Below are positions 31,240 through 36,072 of a stretch of 36,072 nt of DNA, in pieces. This DNA comes from Ruminiclostridium sp. GTDB lineage: Bacteria; Bacillota; Clostridia; Oscillospirales; Ruminococcaceae. The notes beneath the pieces are model-generated. The model did not search any database. It saw only the letters and a program-made list of their open reading frames with translations, and was not told where the DNA came from. The stretch is taken from positions 1-36,072 of the forward strand of contig JAGBMA010000144.1 of NCBI GenBank assembly GCA_017635095.1. The letters run 5' to 3'. Both the position numbers and the translations under genes were made by a program. Every line of letters starts with the position of its first letter. Position 1 is the first letter of the stretch.

Positions 31240-31796
31240 CTGTCAACTTTATTCGTCACGGAAAAACAGCGGGAAATCTTGAAAAGCGATATATAGGACG
31301 TACAGACGAACCGCTGTGTGATGACGGGATAGCGGAGCTCGGAAAAAACGAGTATCCCGCCTGTGACATTGTTATTACAAGCCCGATGAAACGTTGTATC
31401 GGGACTGCGGAAATAATATATCCGGGAATGTCCGTCAAAACGTATGAGGATCTGCGGGAATGCGATTTCGGACACTTCGAGGGCAGGAACCATATTGAGA
31501 TGTCCGATGATCCGGAGTACGCGGACTGGCTTGAAAAGGGCGGAATGGCGGCATTTCCCGGCGGAGAGGACAGCGCGGATTTCCGTGAACGCTGTGTAAA
31601 GGCATTTCTTGAAGCTGTGAATGACAGCGCCGGAGCGGACACTATTTCATTTGTTGTTCACGGCGGAACAATAATGGCGGTGCTTGAAAAACTTGCTGTT
31701 CCTCATAAGGAATTCTACGAGTATATGATCGAAAACGGGCATGGATATGTGACGGCTTTTGACGGAAAAAAACTGGAGATCTTGGAAAAAATATGA
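31236..31796 (+). CDS. cobC: Adenosylcobalamin-5'-phosphate phosphatase CobC-like histidine phosphatase
   Basis: This 186-residue protein is a histidine phosphatase with R7-H8-G9 (FIRHGKTAGN) and the second catalytic histidine H142 in VVHGGT. RECDFGHFEGRNH is also typical. In cobalamin operons this family (CobC) removes the phosphate left after the CobS reaction. The start is TTG at 31236 in a TTGA overlap, with AAAGGAG eight bases upstream; no better ATG exists. The stop overlaps cbiB (ATGA). Confidence 0.85.
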   Translation: MTVNFIRHGKTAGNLEKRYIGRTDEPLCDDGIAELGKNEYPACDIVITSPMKRCIGTAEIIYPGMSVKTYEDLRECDFGHFEGRNHIEMSDDPEYADWLEKGGMAAFPGGEDSADFRERCVKAFLEAVNDSAGADTISFVVHGGTIMAVLEKLAVPHKEFYEYMIENGHGYVTAFDGKKLEILEKI

Positions 31797-32758
31797 AGTA
31801 TATCATACCTGTTATCCCGCTTGTCATCGGCTTTCTGCTCGATGCGTTCATAGGAGATCCGTACAGACTGCCCCACCCGATAAGGCTTATCGGACGGCTC
31901 ATATCCGCGCTCGAACGGTTTGTCCGCGCACATTTCAGAGATCTTACCGTTGGGGGCGTTTTTCTTGCAGTAACCACACTTCTGCTGTCTGCGGGGATCT
32001 CATTCCTGATACTGTTTCTGTGCTATTCCGTTAACCTGTGGCTCGGTGCCGCAGTCGAAAGCGTGATGTGCTACTATATGCTCGCAGCCCGTTGTCTGCG
32101 TGATGAAAGCATGAAGGTCTACCGGGCAGCGGCGGCCGATGATACGGAAGCTGCACGGAAAGCCGTCTCGATGATCGTCGGACGTGACACGCAAGTGCTT
32201 GACCGTGACGGGATAATCCGTGCGGCAGTTGAAACTGTCGCGGAGAATACTTCCGACGGTGTGGCCGCGCCGCTCATATACATGGCTTTTTTCGGCGCAG
32301 CCGGAGGGTTCTTCTACAAGGCAGCAAACACAATGGATTCAATGATAGGGTACAGGAACGAGAAATACGAAAAGCTTGGCAAATTCGCTGCAAAGCTGGA
32401 CGATGTGCTGAACTTTCTGCCGTCGCGGCTCACTGCACTTATAATGATACTGTCGTCGTTTTTGCTGGGGCTTGACGGGAAAAACGCATGGAAGATATGG
32501 AGACGGGACAGGCGCAAGCACGCAAGTCCCAATTCCGCTCAGACGGAATCGGTTTGTGCCGGAGCTCTTGATATACGGCTCGCGGGGGACGCGTACTATT
32601 TTGGCGAGCTGCACAAAAAGCCGTACATAGGTGACGATATCCGACCGATAGAAAACGAAGATATCCGGCGGGCGAACAGTCTGATGTATTTGACCTCGGT
32701 CATCGTACTCATTGTTTTTGCGGCAGTTCGCGCATTTGTATATGGGGTGATCTTATGA
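31793..32758 (+). CDS. cbiB: Adenosylcobinamide-phosphate synthase CbiB
   Basis: This 321-residue membrane protein attaches the aminopropanol phosphate arm to adenosylcobyric acid. It begins with a hydrophobic segment and FLLDAFIGDPYRLPHPIRLIG, and contains VAENTSDGVAAPLIYMAFFGAAGGF-type sequence and DSMIGYRNEKYEKLGKFAAKLDD, all family hallmarks. It is coupled by four-base overlaps to cobC and cobD, whose product supplies its substrate. Confidence 0.95.
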   Translation: MKYIIPVIPLVIGFLLDAFIGDPYRLPHPIRLIGRLISALERFVRAHFRDLTVGGVFLAVTTLLLSAGISFLILFLCYSVNLWLGAAVESVMCYYMLAARCLRDESMKVYRAAAADDTEAARKAVSMIVGRDTQVLDRDGIIRAAVETVAENTSDGVAAPLIYMAFFGAAGGFFYKAANTMDSMIGYRNEKYEKLGKFAAKLDDVLNFLPSRLTALIMILSSFLLGLDGKNAWKIWRRDRRKHASPNSAQTESVCAGALDIRLAGDAYYFGELHKKPYIGDDIRPIENEDIRRANSLMYLTSVIVLIVFAAVRAFVYGVIL

Positions 32759-33828
32759 GAAGAACCGGACAGCATCTTCACGGCGGCTATGTTTACGGCA
32801 GCCCGGTAAGATACGATTTTTCCGCAAACCTCAACCCGATGGGAATGCCGGAAAGCGTTATAAAAGCAGCTAAAGACGCGATCGACAGGAGTGACCGCTA
32901 TCCTGACCCGTTCTGCGGTGCACTTAATGAACGGCTTAAAGAAAAGTGGAAAGTGCGTGGGGACATGATCGTGTTCGGGAACGGCGCGGACGACCTTATC
33001 TACCGCATTGTGTATGCAATAAAACCGAAGCGTGCTGTTATCGTTGCTCCGACTTTTACGGAGTATGCGGCGGCGCTGGAGAACATCGACTGTGAAGTGA
33101 TCGAGCACAGGCTCGATGAGAGCAGGGATTTTGAGCTTGACGAAACGATACTTGAAAAACTGACGGACGATGTGGATATGCTCTTTCTCTGCGATCCGAA
33201 TAACCCCACCGGCAGGCTTGCAGATCCCGGACTGCTGAAACGTATAGTGAAAGCCTGTGCGCGGGGGATATACCTCGTTCTTGATGAGTGTTTTATCGAG
33301 CTTGCGGAGAACGGCGAGGAACACAGTCTTCCGGCATTTGACTTTGATTACGGTACGATAGTTCTGCGTGCATTTACAAAAACCTATGCGATGGCGGGAC
33401 TGCGGCTCGGGTACGCGGTATTCGGAAGCAAGGACATTGCCCATTTGGTCTGGCTTGCAGGTCAGCACTGGAGCGTATCCGTCCCCGCCCAGGCGGCCGG
33501 ACTGGCTGCGCTCGATGAGGAAGAATATGTTGAAACTGCAAGAAAGATGATAGCCCGTGAGCGCGGGTTTCTTACTTCTGAGATCTCGCGGCTCGGATTC
33601 AAAGTCTATCCTTCGGACGTGAACTTTATCCTGTGCAGGGCGGAAACAGCCGATAAAGCGCTCCGGCTGGAAAATGAACTTATAGCCGAGGGGATAGCGA
33701 TACGGAACTGCTGGAACTTCGCCGGACTGGGCGAGAGGTATTTCCGGCTTGCGGTAAGACCCCATGAAGAGAATGAGGCGCTTATAAGCGCAATGGAAGG
33801 GTGTGTTGAACGTTGGCAAAAGCTATAA
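32755..33828 (+). CDS. cobD: L-threonine-O-3-phosphate decarboxylase CobD
   Basis: This 357-residue PLP enzyme makes aminopropanol phosphate for CbiB. The start HGGYVYG and FSANLNPMGMPESV match CobD. The aminotransferase-fold motifs are DPNNPTGRL and the Schiff-base lysine K209 in AFTKTYAMAGLRLGY, which is the CobD rather than histidinol-phosphate aminotransferase pattern. The two families are close, but the operon position between cbiB and cbiP settles it. It overlaps cbiB by four bases and cbiP by 16. Confidence 0.93.
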   Translation: MRRTGQHLHGGYVYGSPVRYDFSANLNPMGMPESVIKAAKDAIDRSDRYPDPFCGALNERLKEKWKVRGDMIVFGNGADDLIYRIVYAIKPKRAVIVAPTFTEYAAALENIDCEVIEHRLDESRDFELDETILEKLTDDVDMLFLCDPNNPTGRLADPGLLKRIVKACARGIYLVLDECFIELAENGEEHSLPAFDFDYGTIVLRAFTKTYAMAGLRLGYAVFGSKDIAHLVWLAGQHWSVSVPAQAAGLAALDEEEYVETARKMIARERGFLTSEISRLGFKVYPSDVNFILCRAETADKALRLENELIAEGIAIRNCWNFAGLGERYFRLAVRPHEENEALISAMEGCVERWQKL

Positions 33829-35279
33829 TGCTGCAGGGCACCATGTCGAATGTCGGGAAGAGCCTGCTTACCGCGGCGCTTTGCCGTATTTTCAGGCAGG
33901 ACGGTCTTTCCGCGGCACCCTTTAAATCCCAGAATATGGCACTCAATTCTTTCATAACCAAAGACGGATCGGAGATAGGACGTGCCCAGGCTATGCAGGC
34001 GGAAGCGGCAGGTCTCGAACCGTCTGTGCTGATGAATCCTATACTGCTAAAGCCGACTACCGATGTCGGGTCACAGGTCATCGTGAACGGAAAAGTCCGC
34101 GGGAATATGCGCGCAGTCGAGTATTTCCGACACAAGAAAGAGCTCATACCCGATATAATGAATGCTTACAATACCCTTGCGTCGCAGCATGACGTAATTG
34201 TGATAGAGGGGGCAGGAAGCGCGGCAGAGCTTAACCTTAAAGCCGATGACATTGTGAACATGGGGCTGGCGAAACTCGTTGACGCACCTGTGCTGCTTGT
34301 AGGGGACATTGACCGGGGAGGGATCTTCGCACAGCTCCTCGGAACTCTCATGCTCATAGAGCAGGACGAGCGTGAGCGGATAAAAGGATTGATAGTCAAT
34401 AAATTCCGGGGCGACAAGACTATCTTCCAAAGCGGCGTGGATATTCTTGAACAGCGCGGGAATGTTCCCGTCGCCGGAGTGATACCGTATATAAAATGCG
34501 ACATTGAGGACGAAGACAGCCTTTCCGACAAGCTCGGAAATCATTCTGCCAACGGAATTATCGACATTGCCGTCATACGTCTTCCGCATATATCAAACTA
34601 TACCGACTTCGATGTGTTCCTCCAGTATGACGGAGTTTCGGTGCGGTATGTGACAAAGTACACCGAGCTCGGTGAACCGGATATGATAGTATTACCCGGA
34701 ACGAAAAGCACCATAGCGGATATGAAATGGCTGAGGGAGAGCGGCTGTGAAGCTGCAATAAAAAAAGCCGCTTCAAGGGGAGTGCCCTTGTTCGGCATTT
34801 GCGGCGGTTATCAGATGCTCGGGAAAAAAATATCCGACCCGGAGAATTCCGAGGGCGGGGGAGAGATAAGCGGCATGGGACTGCTGGACTGTGAAACGGT
34901 GTTTTCACGGGAGAAACATCAGTCTCAGACAACCGGCAGATTTCTTCGCGTAAGCGGCGCATTCCCGGCGCTGTCGGGACTTGCGTTCTCGGGATATGAG
35001 ATCCATATGGGTGAAACGAAGGTGAACGGAGACGCACTGCTGGACTGCGGAGGGGCGTTCTCGGGCAGCGTATATGGCTGCTACATACACGGTATCTTTG
35101 ATGAACCGCAGGTCGCCGGTGCAGTTGTTACGACTCTTTATGAGCGGAAAGGACTGCACTACGACGGTATGACCATTAACCGTCACGCCTATAAGGAGCA
35201 GCAGTTCGATATCCTTGCAGAGGAAGTCCGGAAGAACATAAACATGGAGCTCATATACCGTATCATCGGTCAGCGCTGA
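33813..35279 (+). CDS. cbiP: Cobyric acid synthase CbiP
   Basis: This 488-residue glutamine amidotransferase amidates the b, d, e and g side chains of adenosylcobyrinate diamide. It has the N-terminal QGTMSNVGKSLLTAALCR loop and a C-terminal glutaminase with C330 in GICGGYQMLG and H426 in CYIHGIFD. Translation is taken from TTG at 33813 because relatives begin MAKAIM; an ATG at 33828 is the alternative. It is the last gene of the long operon, and its end overlaps the convergent cbiC by ten bases. Confidence 0.95.
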   Translation: MAKAIMLQGTMSNVGKSLLTAALCRIFRQDGLSAAPFKSQNMALNSFITKDGSEIGRAQAMQAEAAGLEPSVLMNPILLKPTTDVGSQVIVNGKVRGNMRAVEYFRHKKELIPDIMNAYNTLASQHDVIVIEGAGSAAELNLKADDIVNMGLAKLVDAPVLLVGDIDRGGIFAQLLGTLMLIEQDERERIKGLIVNKFRGDKTIFQSGVDILEQRGNVPVAGVIPYIKCDIEDEDSLSDKLGNHSANGIIDIAVIRLPHISNYTDFDVFLQYDGVSVRYVTKYTELGEPDMIVLPGTKSTIADMKWLRESGCEAAIKKAASRGVPLFGICGGYQMLGKKISDPENSEGGGEISGMGLLDCETVFSREKHQSQTTGRFLRVSGAFPALSGLAFSGYEIHMGETKVNGDALLDCGGAFSGSVYGCYIHGIFDEPQVAGAVVTTLYERKGLHYDGMTINRHAYKEQQFDILAEEVRKNINMELIYRIIGQR

Positions 35280-35911
35280 TACAGTGTATAGAGCATTGCA
35301 TTTACAATGGCGGCGGCAACTGTGCTTCCGCCTTTTCTTCCGTCCGCGACGATATACGGAACGTCCGTTGACATAATAAGCTTCTTTGCTTCGATGACGT
35401 TTACGAATCCCACCGGCGCGCCTATAACGAGGGAGGGGCGGTGATCGTTTTCCGTTATGTACTCATATATGCGTATAAGCGCTGTGGGCGCGTTTCCGAC
35501 TGCAAATATAAGCGGCCGTTCGTCATCATAATGACCGAACGCTTTATCCACGGAGACCACCGCGCGGGTGACACCGCGTTTTTTTGCGGCACTTGCAACA
35601 TCGGGATCGGACATAAAACATACCGTATCGCATTTCAGAGCTTTGCAGGCAGGCTTGCTTATTCCGGACAAAGCCATCTGCGTATCCGTTACTATAACAG
35701 CTCCGGCTTTAAGAGCGTTTATCCCGATCTCAGCCGCGTTTTCGGAAAAACGCAGATTATTTTTGTAATCAAAATCTGCGGTAGTGTGTATGCAGCGCTT
35801 TACGATCAGCTTTTCATGCTCCGAAAAAGCGGACATATCGCCGATCTCGCTTTCAATGATCTCCATGCTGCGTTTCTCAATGTCGGAAGGGAGTATATTT
35901 TCTATCTTCAT
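35270..35911 (-). CDS. cbiC: Cobalt-precorrin-8 methylmutase CbiC
   Basis: This 213-residue enzyme moves a methyl group from C11 to C12 to give cobyrinate. H42 in KRCIHTTADFDY is the conserved catalytic histidine, and IVTDTQMALSGI and GAPVGFVNVIEAK confirm the family. Unlike all other cobalamin genes here it is on the minus strand, facing cbiP and overlapping it by ten bases. Only 21 bases separate its start from the right terminal repeat. AGGA lies before the ATG. I see no riboswitch and no convincing promoter of its own, so it may be transcribed from the repeat or from beyond the window. Confidence 0.95.
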   Translation of the reverse strand: MKIENILPSDIEKRSMEIIESEIGDMSAFSEHEKLIVKRCIHTTADFDYKNNLRFSENAAEIGINALKAGAVIVTDTQMALSGISKPACKALKCDTVCFMSDPDVASAAKKRGVTRAVVSVDKAFGHYDDERPLIFAVGNAPTALIRIYEYITENDHRPSLVIGAPVGFVNVIEAKKLIMSTDVPYIVADGRKGGSTVAAAIVNAMLYTLYQR

Positions 35912-35932
35912 TTTTTCGTCCTGATCTTATCT

Positions 35933-36072
35933 TAGGGTACCTCTAAAAACCGCTTTGAAAAGAGAAAATGAGATAGCTGCGTCGGATACAAGGAAAGCCG
36001 ACGAAGCCGGGCTGGCGCCCGGTTAGGAGGTTTGACGCAGTAGACGGCGTGGATAGCTCTTTTTCTCTCAAA
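35933..36072 (-). repeat. 140-bp structured terminal repeat, right copy
   Basis: This is the inverted counterpart of the repeat at 3-142, with one mismatch, and it runs to the last base of the window. In both copies the GGTACCC end faces the neighbouring gene start (thrH on the left, cbiC here) and the junction is TA. The same internal pairings can form. It leaves no room for a separate cbiC promoter except inside itself. Confidence 0.9.

Noticed and set aside
32596-33819. Long minus-strand open frame of about 400 codons opposite cobD
   Set aside because: It lies antisense to a clear cobD with PLP motifs and shows no family features; its length reflects codon bias of the true gene.

Overview
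The window reads as chromosomal DNA of a strictly anaerobic gut-type Clostridia, most likely a Ruminococcus/Oscillospiraceae relative. Grounds: moderate GC, strong GGAGG-type ribosome binding sites, TTGACN-17-TATAAT promoters often with a TG extension, small Clostridia proteins resembling DUF6472 and DUF6171, lipoboxes typical of Firmicutes, and the oxygen-independent (cobalt-early) cobalamin pathway. Both ends are the same 140-bp repeat in opposite orientation, one mismatch apart. The piece therefore looks like an assembly contig that stops in a repeated element.

Layout. 0-3.3 kb: thrH (+) with promoter and terminator; a three-gene minus operon (YgjP-type metallopeptidase, C39-like cysteine peptidase, small unknown); acylphosphatase (+); a 6-TM potassium channel (-). 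3.4-9.1 kb: a plus-strand operon for cyclic-di-GMP/redox signalling, made of a sugar-binding-protein-like GGDEF protein, a FIST-domain protein, and a large fusion of ferredoxin, [FeFe]-hydrogenase-like H-cluster domain, 4Fe-4S domain, degenerate GGDEF and EAL. 9.1-13.2 kb: a structured intergenic stretch, then a minus operon of AEC permease, HI0933-family flavoprotein, COG2509 flavoprotein and a DUF6472-like Cys-rich mini-protein. 13.3-15.9 kb: S-adenosylhomocysteinase and a three-gene minus operon ending in a membrane-anchored P-loop kinase. 16.1-16.35 kb: two tandem serine tRNAs.

16.5-35.3 kb is one long plus-strand operon headed by a promoter, a cobalamin riboswitch and an attenuator whose terminator is mutually exclusive with pairing to the B12 box. 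Its first five genes look like a cobalamin/tetrapyrrole uptake module: a surface domain protein, a BtuF-like lipoprotein, a FecCD permease, an ATPase and an exported CbiK-type chelatase lipoprotein. Fifteen biosynthetic genes follow, most joined by ATGA or TTGA overlaps: cbiD, cbiF, cbiG, cbiH, cbiJ, cbiET, cbiA, cobT, cobU, cobS, a cobU-like gene, cobC, cbiB, cobD and cbiP. cbiC lies convergently at the far end. Together they carry cobalt-factor III to cobalamin. Not seen here are CbiL, a cytoplasmic cobaltochelatase, sirohydrochlorin synthesis, a corrinoid adenosyltransferase and lower-ligand synthesis.

Most unusual points: the exported chelatase fused to a beta-rich domain that recurs in the first operon gene; the hydrogenase-like c-di-GMP enzyme beside FIST; the duplicated membrane domain joined to a P-loop kinase; the terminal structured repeats; and the truncated CobU paralogue.
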